Below, piece by piece: positions 15,845-24,300 of a stretch of DNA of 64,000 bases; position 1 is the stretch's first letter; each line of letters begins with the position of its first letter. The notes under the pieces were generated by a model. That model did not search any database, had not been told where the DNA came from, and saw only the letters and a program-made list of their open reading frames with translations. Origin of the DNA: Parabacteroides timonensis. GTDB taxonomy: Bacteria; Bacteroidota; Bacteroidia; Bacteroidales; Tannerellaceae. Position numbers and translations under genes: made by a program. The stretch is from contig NZ_LT669941.1 in the NCBI RefSeq assembly GCF_900128505.1, positions 421,526 to 485,525 on the forward strand, read 5' to 3'.

Positions 15845-15888
15845 ATTATATATCTTACATTTGCCATTGTGTTGCAAAATAAACTTCC

Positions 15889-15896
15889 TATTTTTG
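15889..15896 (+). promoter_or_regulatory. -7 promoter box for the metal-efflux operon
   Basis: TATTTTTG followed by CA, an exact TAnnTTTG match 13 bp before the ATG at 15909. Confidence 0.5.
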
Positions 15897-15908
15897 CAGC
15901 ATCAAGTT

Positions 15909-16304
15909 ATGAAAGTGAGAGAAAAGATAATCCGTTATGTTATGTTGCTGGCAAGTATTGTCATGCTGCTGTCGGTGGTGGTGCCTCATCATCACCATAG
16001 CAACGGGATGCCTTGCTTCAAGTCGCTGACTACCGATACCCATAGTCATAAAAGTGCTTCATCGCACGACTGCGGATGCAACGGGCATAACCTGGCACTT
16101 TTTACTTCACTTCTTTCTCATGCGAGTGATCTCGATGTCAGTCACTTACTTTTCCCTTTGCAAGTTTTATTTGATTATATTAACCCTCCTGAACCAGCCT
16201 TCTGCGGACAACTTTTTGATCGTGGTCGAGCCTTTTATATTGAGTCCCTGCATGATACATGGATAACGTGTGCAAGTGGACTGCGAGCCCCTCCTGTGTT
16301 ATAA
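15909..16304 (+). CDS. Small His-rich membrane/secreted protein, first gene of metal-efflux operon
   Basis: A 131-aa protein with one N-terminal hydrophobic segment (about 9-26, signal or anchor), directly followed by VPHHHHSNGM and then a His/Cys-rich stretch (DTHSHKSASSHDCGCNGHN). It resembles small Bacteroidota proteins found in front of cation-efflux genes (possibly DUF6769; assignment from memory). Metal binding in the periplasm is the obvious inference from the His and Cys content and from the RND pump genes 95 bp downstream. The ATG at 15909 was chosen over an upstream TTG because a promoter box ends 13 bp before it. No enzymatic motif is visible. Confidence 0.7.
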   Translation: MKVREKIIRYVMLLASIVMLLSVVVPHHHHSNGMPCFKSLTTDTHSHKSASSHDCGCNGHNLALFTSLLSHASDLDVSHLLFPLQVLFDYINPPEPAFCGQLFDRGRAFYIESLHDTWITCASGLRAPPVL

Positions 16305-16399
16305 TTGTTATCAGTTAGAGCGAACCTTATTCGCTTTCCGGTGTTTCTACCTAAACGCCGGACTATTGTCTATTTGCATTAATAATACATTATAATACA

Positions 16400-17623
16400 A
16401 TGAGAAAGATATATTTATTGTGGGTCTTATGTGCCTACCTATTAGCAGGCTGTAGCGGTGGAGCTACTAAGCAAGACGAACATGATCATGACCATGAAGC
16501 GCATGACCATGAAGAAGGACACGATCATGACCACGAGGGACATGATCACGAACATGAAGGACACGATCACGGCAAGGAAGCAGCCTCAGGAGCACATGCC
16601 AATGAGATCATATTTAAAGAAGAACTGGCTAAGGCTGTCGGTTTGCAGACAAAAGTCATGGAACCGGCTCCTTTCACAGATGTAATAAAGACCAGTGGAA
16701 GCGTATTGGCAGCACAGGGTGATGAGACGACTGTGGTTGCAACAGTACCCGGTATAGTTACTTTCGGTAGCCTGTCATTTGTAGATGGTGCAGCAGTACG
16801 TAAAGGTCAGGCTATCCTGAGCCTGGCGTCCAATACGCTTTCGGATGGAAACGTGGCGGCCCGTGCCAAGTATGCATACGAGAATGCCAAGAAAGAGTAC
16901 GAGCGTATGGAACAATTGGTGGGTGACAAGATCGTTTCTGCCAAAGACTTCGAACAGGCTCGTTTGAATTATGAGAATGCAAAGGTTGCCTATGAAGCGA
17001 TTGCCGGCAAACAAACGGCAAATGGGGTATCGGTAGTTTCTCCGATGAATGGTTACCTGAAGAATTTGCAGGTGAAAGAAGGTGATTATGTGGCAGTAGG
17101 CCAACCGTTGGCCACTATATCGCAGAACAGCCGTCTGGTGCTTCGTGCAGAAGTTTCGGAAAAGTATTATAAATATCTTCCGGCCGTTCAGTCTGCCAAT
17201 TTCCGTACGCCTTATGATGAAATGGTCTATAAGCTGTCTGATCTTCACGGACGTATACTTTCTTATGGAAAGGCTTCGGATGCTAATTCATTCTATATTC
17301 CTGTCACTTTCGAGTTTGATAACAAGGGAGCGGTAATACCCGGTTCGTTTGTTGAAATTTACCTGTTAGCTTCTCCGATGGAAGATGTGTTGAGCGTTCC
17401 TGTTTCCGCTTTGATAGAGGAACAAGGTATTTACTCCGTGTTTATCCGCCTGGATGAAGAAGGCTATCAGAAACGGGAAGTGAAACTGGGGGCCAACAAT
17501 GGTTCGGAAGTACAGATATTATCCGGGTTGAAGCCTGGTGAAACGGTAGTTACACAGGGTGCTTATCAGATCAAACTGGCATCTGCTTCCAACGCTATTC
17601 CTGCTCATACTCATAATCATTAA
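16400..17623 (+). CDS. Heavy-metal RND efflux periplasmic adaptor, lipoprotein (CusB/CzcB type)
   Basis: A 407-aa membrane-fusion protein linking an RND pump to an outer-membrane channel. The signal peptide ends in LAGC (lipidated Cys18). Residues about 26-58 are a striking His/Asp/Glu repeat (HDHE units), and the C-terminus is HTHNH, both likely metal ligands. The rest is a standard adaptor: a barrel-sandwich half (GIVTFGSLSFVDGAAVRKGQ), an alpha-hairpin (about 150-200) and a second lipoyl half (GYLKNLQVKEGDYVAVGQPL). The pump gene follows 15 bp downstream and the channel gene overlaps the pump, so this is one operon. The metal (Cu, Ag, Zn, Co or Cd) cannot be decided; His-rich tails favour Zn/Co/Ni-type ions. 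Confidence 0.92.
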   Translation: MRKIYLLWVLCAYLLAGCSGGATKQDEHDHDHEAHDHEEGHDHDHEGHDHEHEGHDHGKEAASGAHANEIIFKEELAKAVGLQTKVMEPAPFTDVIKTSGSVLAAQGDETTVVATVPGIVTFGSLSFVDGAAVRKGQAILSLASNTLSDGNVAARAKYAYENAKKEYERMEQLVGDKIVSAKDFEQARLNYENAKVAYEAIAGKQTANGVSVVSPMNGYLKNLQVKEGDYVAVGQPLATISQNSRLVLRAEVSEKYYKYLPAVQSANFRTPYDEMVYKLSDLHGRILSYGKASDANSFYIPVTFEFDNKGAVIPGSFVEIYLLASPMEDVLSVPVSALIEEQGIYSVFIRLDEEGYQKREVKLGANNGSEVQILSGLKPGETVVTQGAYQIKLASASNAIPAHTHNH

Positions 17624-17638
17624 TGGGAGGAGCAGAAT

Positions 17639-20600
17639 ATGTTAAATAAAATTATATATTACTCGCTGCATAACAGATTGGTAGTCCTGATCTGTGCTTT
17701 GCTGTTGATGATAGCGGGAACATATACAGCCTTTCACACGGATGTAGACGTGTTCCCGGATCTGAATGCTCCTACCGTAGTTATCATGACGGAAGCTAAC
17801 GGTATGGCTCCTGAAGAGGTGGAACGCCTGGTTACTTTCCCTGTGGAGACTGCCGTGAATGGTGCTATGGACGTACGCCGTGTACGTTCTTCTTCTACTA
17901 CCGGATTTTCGGTTGTATGGGTGGAGTTCGACTGGGGAACGGATATTTACCGTGCCCGTCAGATCGTATCGGAGAAACTGGCAGTAGTAAGCGAAAGCCT
18001 TCCCGAGAATGTGGGGAAACCGACATTGGGCCCGCAGTCTTCTATCCTGGGAGAAATGATGATCATCGGCTTGACGACTAAGGATAATGGAAATGACCCC
18101 GTCGGTACGGGCGGTTCGCGAACCGCCCCTACGGAAACCGCCACCACCCAAATGGATCTGCGTACGATTGCCGACTGGACGATCCGTCCGCGTTTGCTGT
18201 CGACCGGCGGGGCGGCACAGGTGGCTGTTATCGGTGGTGATATTAAGGAATATCAGATATTACTCGATCCTGCCCGTATGAAACATTACGGAGTGGGACT
18301 CAATGAGGTACTGACTGTTTGCCGTAACATGAACCGTAACGCAAATGGTGGTGTACTCTATGAATATGATAACGAATACATTATCCGGGGCGTTCTTTCC
18401 ACTTCTAAAGCGGATGAACTGGCTAAAGGAGTAATAAAAACGGTAGACGGTTTCCCGGTACTGTTGGAGAATGTGGCAACCGTGAAAGTCGGAAGTAAAA
18501 GTCCTAAACTGGGTACGGCTTCCGAACGGGGAAAGCATGCTGTACTAATCACTGTCACCAAGCAACCGAATACCAGTACGATCGACCTGACCAATAAGCT
18601 GGACGGTATTGTTGCCGACCTTCAGAAGAGCCTGCCTTCGGATGTGAATGTATCTACCGATATTTTCCGTCAGAGTCGGTTTATCGATAGCTCTATTAAT
18701 AATGTAAAGAATAGTCTGTTTGAAGGTAGCTTCTTCGTTGTGATCGTATTGTTCCTGTTCCTGATGAATATCCGCACGACGGTGATCTCTTTGGTAGCGT
18801 TGCCGTTATCGTTGCTGGTGTCTATACTGGTATTACATTACTTGGGAATGACTATTAATACAATGTCATTAGGTGGTATGGCTATCGCTATCGGTTCGTT
18901 GGTGGATGATGCGATTGTCGACGTGGAGAATGTGTATAAGCGGATACGGGAAAACCGGATGCTATCGCCCGACGACAGACGTTCGATACTCGATGTTGTA
19001 TATGACGCTTCTCGCGAAGTTCGTATGCCTATTCTAAACTCGACGTTGATTATTGTAGTCAGTTTCGTACCCTTGTTTTTCCTGCATGGGATGGAAGGTC
19101 GTATGCTCGTTCCGCTGGGTATTGCATTTATTGTGGCCCTGTTCGCTTCGACGATCGTAGCCCTTACATTGACTCCGGTGTTATGTAGTTATCTGTTGAA
19201 CCGTAAGGCGACTGATAAGAAGATAGATAAAGAAGCATGGGTGGCTCGTAAGCTGAAAGAATGGTATGCCAGTGCGCTGAATGTGGCGTTGGCGCATAAG
19301 AAAATGGTACTGGGTTGTACATTTGGCTTGTTTGTTGTGGCACTGGGTATCTTCTTTACGTTAGGGCGTAGCTTCCTGCCTCCTTTCAACGAAGGCTCTT
19401 TTACTATCAATGTAAGTTCGTTGCCGGGTATCTCACTGGATGAGTCGGATGAGATGGGACACCGTGCGGAGCAACTGTTGATGCAGGTTCCCGAGATCCA
19501 GACTGTAGCCCGTAAGACCGGACGTGCCGAACTGGATGAACATGCTTTGGGTGTGAACGTATCGGAGATAGAGGCTCCTTTCGTCCTGAAGGATCGTAGC
19601 CGGGAGACTGTGATGAACGATGTACGTAAGAAATTGTCTACCATCAGCGGTGCCAATATCGAGATCGGTCAACCTATCTCTCACCGTATCGATGCTATGC
19701 TTTCGGGTACGGAGGCTAATATTGCTATCAAGCTATTTGGTACGGATTTGAATCGTCTCTTTACGATCGGTAATGATATAAAGAACTCGATCCAAAGTAT
19801 TCCCGGCCTGGTTGACCTGAAGGTGGAACAACAGATCGAGCGTCCACAGTTGACCATTACGCCCAAACGTGAACTGATGGCTAAGTACGGTATATCGCTG
19901 CCGGAGTTTGAAGAGTATATAAATGTCATGTTGGGTGGTGAAGTAGTCAGCCAGGTATATGACGACGGTAAGACTTTCGACTTGACCGTTAAGACTTCGG
20001 ACGAAAGCCGTGCAACGATGGAGGATATCCGCAACCTGATGATCGATGCAGGAGGGAAGAAGATACCGTTGAGTTATGTAGCGGAAGTACGTTCGGTGAC
20101 CGGTCCGAATACGATCAACCGGGAGAATGTACAACGTAAGCTGGTTATCAGTGCAAACGTATCAGAACGCGACTTGCGTAGTGTGGTTAATGATATCCAG
20201 AATAAGATAGGTGGTTCTATCCAGTTGCCCGAAGGTTATCATATCGAATACGGCGGACAGTTTGAAAGTGAACAGGCGGCCAGTCGTACATTGCTACTTA
20301 CTTCTTTAATGTCGTTGTTGGTGATCTTCCTGTTGCTTTACAACGAGTTCAAGAACGCCAAAGAAAGCGGTGTGATCCTGTTGAACCTGCCGTTGGCTTT
20401 GATCGGAGGTGTGTTTATCCTGTGGATGACTTCCGGAGAGATCAGTATTCCGGCCATTATCGGTTTCATTTCGTTGTTTGGCATCGCTACCCGTAACGGT
20501 ATGTTGCTGATAAGTCATTATGCACAGTTGCGTAGCGAAGGCTTTTCGGTACGTGATGCCGTGATGCACGGCTCTCTGGATCGTCTGAACCCGATTTTGA

Positions 20601-20776
20601 TGACGGCTTTGAGTTCGGCACTGGCTTTGATACCGCTTGCTTTGAACGGTGATCTGCCGGGTAATGAGATACAAAGCCCGATGGCAACCGTTATTTTGGG
20701 TGGTTTATTGACTTCTACCTTCCTCAACGGCTTTATCATTCCTATTGTTTATCTTTTAATGAATAAGGAAAAATGA
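17639..20776 (+). CDS. Heavy-metal efflux RND pump (CusA/CzcA family)
   Basis: At 1045 aa this is a full-length proton-driven inner-membrane pump of the heavy-metal RND family: a first span near 12-30, large periplasmic loops, and 12 spans in two halves. The transmembrane relay motif GSLVDDAIVDVENV (about 418-431), with two Asp, an Asp and a Glu, is the family hallmark. A GGAG ribosome site stands 8 bases before the ATG. Odd feature: residues about 152-168 in the first periplasmic loop contain VGTGGSRTAPT, encoded by the dispersed palindrome at 18109-18128. Family members usually run from the conserved GEMMIIGL-like strand to MDLRTIADW without such a spacer, so it looks like an in-frame insertion tolerated in a loop. 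The stop codon overlaps the next start (ATGA). Confidence 0.95.
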   Translation: MLNKIIYYSLHNRLVVLICALLLMIAGTYTAFHTDVDVFPDLNAPTVVIMTEANGMAPEEVERLVTFPVETAVNGAMDVRRVRSSSTTGFSVVWVEFDWGTDIYRARQIVSEKLAVVSESLPENVGKPTLGPQSSILGEMMIIGLTTKDNGNDPVGTGGSRTAPTETATTQMDLRTIADWTIRPRLLSTGGAAQVAVIGGDIKEYQILLDPARMKHYGVGLNEVLTVCRNMNRNANGGVLYEYDNEYIIRGVLSTSKADELAKGVIKTVDGFPVLLENVATVKVGSKSPKLGTASERGKHAVLITVTKQPNTSTIDLTNKLDGIVADLQKSLPSDVNVSTDIFRQSRFIDSSINNVKNSLFEGSFFVVIVLFLFLMNIRTTVISLVALPLSLLVSILVLHYLGMTINTMSLGGMAIAIGSLVDDAIVDVENVYKRIRENRMLSPDDRRSILDVVYDASREVRMPILNSTLIIVVSFVPLFFLHGMEGRMLVPLGIAFIVALFASTIVALTLTPVLCSYLLNRKATDKKIDKEAWVARKLKEWYASALNVALAHKKMVLGCTFGLFVVALGIFFTLGRSFLPPFNEGSFTINVSSLPGISLDESDEMGHRAEQLLMQVPEIQTVARKTGRAELDEHALGVNVSEIEAPFVLKDRSRETVMNDVRKKLSTISGANIEIGQPISHRIDAMLSGTEANIAIKLFGTDLNRLFTIGNDIKNSIQSIPGLVDLKVEQQIERPQLTITPKRELMAKYGISLPEFEEYINVMLGGEVVSQVYDDGKTFDLTVKTSDESRATMEDIRNLMIDAGGKKIPLSYVAEVRSVTGPNTINRENVQRKLVISANVSERDLRSVVNDIQNKIGGSIQLPEGYHIEYGGQFESEQAASRTLLLTSLMSLLVIFLLLYNEFKNAKESGVILLNLPLALIGGVFILWMTSGEISIPAIIGFISLFGIATRNGMLLISHYAQLRSEGFSVRDAVMHGSLDRLNPILMTALSSALALIPLALNGDLPGNEIQSPMATVILGGLLTSTFLNGFIIPIVYLLMNKEK
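18106..18131 (+). repeat. Dispersed GTA-n-palindrome-n-TAC repeat, copy 2 (inside the metal-pump gene)
   Basis: The 20-bp perfect palindrome at 18109-18128 with flanking GTA-C and C-TAC is identical to the copy at 7173-7199, including GG before and GG after. It is translated in frame as GGSRTAPT. Confidence 0.9.
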
Positions 20777-21954
20777 AACAATTCATAATAATAGCGACAT
20801 TGGCATCTGCCGTATTTTCGGTTAATGGACAAAACTCCATTGATGCGGTCTTGCGCAGTGTTGAGGCCAATAATAAAGAATTACAGGCTAACAGCCAACT
20901 GACTGTTTCGAAGAAACTGGAAGCCAAGCTCGATAATAATCTGGCCGATCCGTCTGTTTCGTATGTTCATCAGTATGGAAACCGGGAAGGAATGGGCTTT
21001 CAGGGCGAACTGGTCGCTTCCCAGTCGTTCGATTTCCCTTCGGTGTATGTGCAGAGGAACAAACTGGCGAAGTCGAAAGCTGTTAGTTTCGATAATCAGG
21101 GGGCAGAGTTTCGCCAGCAAATCCTGTTACAGGCAAAAGTGCTTTGTTTGGATCTGGTCCTGTTGAACCAGCAGAAAGCGTTACTGGATCAGCGCCGGCA
21201 CAATGCGGAACAGTTGTCCGAACTGTATGCGATGCGTTTGCAGTCGGGGGATGCTAATATCCTGGAGACAAATAAGATCGACCTGGAACTGTTGAACGCA
21301 AAGACCGAAGCCCGTATGAATGAAGCTGCCCGTATCGCCAAATTGCAGGAGCTGGCAACATTGAACGGAGGAATTGCCATCGACTTCACGGATACGACTT
21401 ACAGGCAGACTGATGAAGTCCTGTCTTTTGAAGAGTTACGTTCGGAAGCGATAACATCCAATCCTCAATTACTGACTTTGAAGAGTGAGCAGGTAGCTGC
21501 CCAACGTCAGTTGAGTGTCAATAAAGCGAAAGGGCTGCCGGGCTTTGAACTGGGCTACCGTCTGAATACTGCGGCAGGTGGCGAACGTTTCAATGGTTTC
21601 CTGGTGGGTGTAAGTATCCCGTTGTTCTCAAACCGGAATAATGTACGGCAGGCGAAAGCCCAGTCGCTTTACACCGACCTGCAACTGGAAAGTACTACCT
21701 CTGCCGTTGAGAGCGAATTACATCAATTGTATAATCAATCGCTGGCGCTGCGAACTTCTATGGACGAATATAATACCGTCCTGAAAAGTCAAAACAGCCT
21801 GGCATTGCTGAATAAGGCGATCCAGACCGGGCAGATCAGTATGATCGAATACTTTGTGGATGTAACTACGCTTTATCAAAGTATGCAGAACTATATGCAG
21901 TTGCAGAATGAGTATCAGAAGGTGATGGCACAATTATATAAATACAAGTTGTAG
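20773..21954 (+). CDS. TolC-family outer-membrane efflux channel (CusC/CzcC-like)
   Basis: A 393-aa outer-membrane factor that completes the tripartite metal pump. The signal peptide ends near SVNGQ (about 20), followed by long alternating helical and strand segments with coiled-coil-like heptads (about 95-180 and 285-390), as in TolC monomers. At under 400 residues it is somewhat shorter than E. coli CusC (about 460) but normal for Bacteroidota CzcC-type proteins. Its ATG overlaps the pump stop codon by 4 bp, so it is translationally coupled. The operon appears to end at the hairpin at 22010-22040. Confidence 0.9.
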   Translation: MKQFIIIATLASAVFSVNGQNSIDAVLRSVEANNKELQANSQLTVSKKLEAKLDNNLADPSVSYVHQYGNREGMGFQGELVASQSFDFPSVYVQRNKLAKSKAVSFDNQGAEFRQQILLQAKVLCLDLVLLNQQKALLDQRRHNAEQLSELYAMRLQSGDANILETNKIDLELLNAKTEARMNEAARIAKLQELATLNGGIAIDFTDTTYRQTDEVLSFEELRSEAITSNPQLLTLKSEQVAAQRQLSVNKAKGLPGFELGYRLNTAAGGERFNGFLVGVSIPLFSNRNNVRQAKAQSLYTDLQLESTTSAVESELHQLYNQSLALRTSMDEYNTVLKSQNSLALLNKAIQTGQISMIEYFVDVTTLYQSMQNYMQLQNEYQKVMAQLYKYKL

Positions 21955-22009
21955 ACTGGTATTTGTTGTTTTGCAAATTATCAGGTTTGAAACAATATAG
22001 CAGACCTTG

Positions 22010-22040
22010 TAGGGGCAGGTTCCAAACCTGCCCTTTTTTG
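22010..22040 (+). terminator. Hairpin and T-run after the efflux operon, related to the dispersed palindrome
   Basis: GTAGGGGCAGGTT-CCA-AACCTGCCCTTTTTTG gives 9-bp arms with a 3-nt loop and a run of six T, a workable intrinsic terminator. Its outline (GTAG, then GGGC-GGTT-like arm, then the complement) is that of the 20-bp palindrome family with a different centre, so it may be a diverged member used as a terminator. Confidence 0.65.
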
Positions 22041-22083
22041 TATATAGATATATCGTTAGGTATTGTATTTGGAACAATATATC

Positions 22084-22091
22084 TATCTTTA
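22084..22091 (+). promoter_or_regulatory. Likely -7 box for the FGE/sialidase fusion gene
   Basis: TATCTTTA is one base from TAnnTTTG and stands 24 bp before the ATG at 22116, which favours that start over the in-frame upstream ATG at 21963. Confidence 0.4.
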
Positions 22092-22115
22092 TTCCTTGAA
22101 ATCAGAAAACAACGA

Positions 22116-24140
22116 ATGAAGATGAAAAACACTACAATCTTATGTTATAGCCTTTCTGCCCTGCTGGCTACAGCTTCCTATGCCCAGGAAAAGAACAGCC
22201 TGGGAATGGAGTTCGTACGCATACCGGAGGGAACTTTCCACATGGGTGGTCACGGGCTGGGAGAGGATTATGACGAAGCCCCGATCCATCCGGTAACGAT
22301 CACAACCCCTTTCCTGATGGGGACTACCGAAGTAACGAATGCCCAATATGAATCCTTCGATCCCACCCACAAAAAGCTAAGAGGTAAATACGGTCTCTCA
22401 AAGGGAGACGATGAAGCCGTCATCTTTGTAAACTATCTCGAAGCCCAGGCCTTCTGCGATTGGTTATCGAAGAAAGAAGGAAAAACCTACCGTCTGCCGA
22501 CAGAAGCAGAATGGGAATATGCCTGCCGTGCCGGTTCTTACTGGAATTTCTGGATGGATGACGGACTGCATGGCGTGTATCATAAAAACCAGCAAAATGT
22601 GTGGGGAACGGATTCGACTATCTGCCTCCAGGTTGGCAAAACACCTCCTAATCCTTTCGGTCTCTACGATATGCATGGCAATGTAGAGGAATGGTGCAGT
22701 GACTGGTACGGCCCGTACGAAGCCTCTGCACAGACAGACCCGGTCGGTCGTGCTGACGGTTTATACAAGGTGACACGCGGCGGAAGCCATAGCACACCGG
22801 AACGCTTCCTGCGTTCGGCAAACCGTATGGCCATGCTGCCGGAGGACAAACACTGGCTGACCGGATTCCGTGTCGTGCAGGCTGACATGCCGCAAGGCCA
22901 GCCACTTCCAGCCCTCGAACCAGCTTCGCAGGAAACAGTTTCCCAACAAAAGTATGACTGGGGAACTCCGTCGAAAGCCCCGTTCTTTGCTGAACCTCTT
23001 GTTTATGTAAATACTCCGGACTGCTCTTCGGGCGTTCCGTTCTATAAACATAACCATTGTCCGGCTGTCAGCTGGTGCGATAATGGCGATCTGCTGGCTA
23101 TCTGGTTTACCTGCGACGAGGAGTCAGGTAGGGAAATGGTAATTCTTGAGAGCCGACTGAAGCCGGGGGCAATCGAGTGGACCGAACCGCGTGAATTCTT
23201 CCGGGTTCCTGACCGGAATGTGACCGGTTCGTCCCTGCTGAATAATAACGGAACATTGATTCACATGAACGGTATGGAGGCTGCCGGAACCTGGGAAACA
23301 CTGGCTATGGTCATGCGTACGAGTAAAGATAACGGTGCAACCTGGAGTCGTCCCCGTATGGTTGCCCCCGAACATGCTCGCCGTCACCAGGTGATAGCAG
23401 GCTCATCTATTACGAAAGAAGGCTGGTTGGTACAAGCCGCCGATGCAACGCCACGAAGTAACGGAGGGACAGCTTTTCATCTCAGTAAAGATAACGGTCT
23501 GACTTGGGAAGATATGGGAAAGACTAATCCCGGTACATTCAAAGCGGGGGCTTCGGGCGGAACCATTGCCGGGATTCATGCCGGTGTAGTGCAATTGTCT
23601 GACGGGCGTTTTATGGCTTTGGGACGTGGCGACGGTATTGTCGATAGAAACGGTTTGGAGCGTATGCCCATGAGTATCTCGGAAGACAACGGCCGTACCT
23701 GGACATATAGTGCATCCGAGTTTCCTCCGATCGACGGTGGTCAGCGCCTGGTGTTGATGCGTCTGCGTGAAGGACCTCTTTTACTGATCTCGTTTACTAA
23801 CCATCCTTTCCGCTTGAAAAACGGATTGAACGGAATGACTTTCAAAGATAAGGACGGTAATGAGTACACCGGTTACGGGATGTATGCCGCCCTGTCTTTC
23901 GATGAAGGGAAAACATGGCCGGTGAAGAAGCTGCTGACGGATGGTAAACGCCGCTTTATGGACGGTGGCGCCTGGACAGGCTTTTTCGATATGGACAGTA
24001 CGCATGCCGAACCCCGTGGTTATCTGGCTGCCACACAGTCACCGGATCAGGTCATCCATCTACTGAGTAGCCGGAATCATTACCGGTTTAACCTGCAATG
24101 GCTGGTCGAAAATACAGACTTTCAAGGTAAGGTAAAGTAA
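22116..24140 (+). CDS. FGE/SUMF1-like domain fused to BNR-repeat sialidase-like domain
   Basis: About 674 aa with a signal peptide (cleavage near ATASYAQ). Residues about 30-265 are a formylglycine-generating-enzyme fold (GMEFVRIPEGTFHMGG, RLPTEAEWEYACRAG, HGNVEEWCSDW, VTRGGS...GFRVV). Residues about 305-670 are a sialidase-type beta-propeller with four Asp boxes of S-x-D-x-G-x-T-W form at about 403, 457, 522 and 594. The active-site cysteine pair of true FGE, expected right after RGGS, is absent (SHSTPERFLR here), so sulfatase activation is unlikely; the domain may bind sugar or support the propeller. The ORF can be extended to 21963, but that stretch includes the terminator hairpin and the promoter box, so it is rejected. 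Action on sialylated or other host glycans in the periplasm or at the surface is inferred. Confidence 0.85.
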   Translation: MKMKNTTILCYSLSALLATASYAQEKNSLGMEFVRIPEGTFHMGGHGLGEDYDEAPIHPVTITTPFLMGTTEVTNAQYESFDPTHKKLRGKYGLSKGDDEAVIFVNYLEAQAFCDWLSKKEGKTYRLPTEAEWEYACRAGSYWNFWMDDGLHGVYHKNQQNVWGTDSTICLQVGKTPPNPFGLYDMHGNVEEWCSDWYGPYEASAQTDPVGRADGLYKVTRGGSHSTPERFLRSANRMAMLPEDKHWLTGFRVVQADMPQGQPLPALEPASQETVSQQKYDWGTPSKAPFFAEPLVYVNTPDCSSGVPFYKHNHCPAVSWCDNGDLLAIWFTCDEESGREMVILESRLKPGAIEWTEPREFFRVPDRNVTGSSLLNNNGTLIHMNGMEAAGTWETLAMVMRTSKDNGATWSRPRMVAPEHARRHQVIAGSSITKEGWLVQAADATPRSNGGTAFHLSKDNGLTWEDMGKTNPGTFKAGASGGTIAGIHAGVVQLSDGRFMALGRGDGIVDRNGLERMPMSISEDNGRTWTYSASEFPPIDGGQRLVLMRLREGPLLLISFTNHPFRLKNGLNGMTFKDKDGNEYTGYGMYAALSFDEGKTWPVKKLLTDGKRRFMDGGAWTGFFDMDSTHAEPRGYLAATQSPDQVIHLLSSRNHYRFNLQWLVENTDFQGKVK

Positions 24141-24182
24141 CTTCTTTGGTTTTGTCTAAACGGGTTATCAGTCAGGGACTTG

Positions 24183-24290
24183 CAGTTTCCTGAATTTTCT
24201 TGCTGAGGAAACTATAGTTTCCCGCGCAGGGAACTAGCGTTTCCTGGGCAAGAAACTCCAGTTCCCTAACGAGGAAATTATCAGGACACT
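24183..24290. repeat. 22-bp-period GGAAACT/AGTTTCC palindrome array
   Basis: Units start at 24207 (GGAAACTATAGTTTCC, a perfect 16-bp palindrome), 24229 (GGGAACTAGCGTTTCC), 24251 (AGAAACTCCAGTTCCC) and 24273 (GGAAATTATCAGGACA), exactly 22 bp apart with 6-bp linkers. A partial unit with AGTTTCC precedes at 24184. It lies between two convergent genes and is preceded by AGTCAGGGACTT, the same lead as the TGTACA arrays. Spacing and architecture match those arrays although the core differs. Confidence 0.85.
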
Positions 24291-24300
24291 GGCTATCCGG

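Noticed and set aside
21963..22115. Longer N-terminus of the FGE/sialidase fusion
   Set aside because: This stretch contains the terminator hairpin of the preceding operon and a promoter-like box; the signal peptide begins at 22116.
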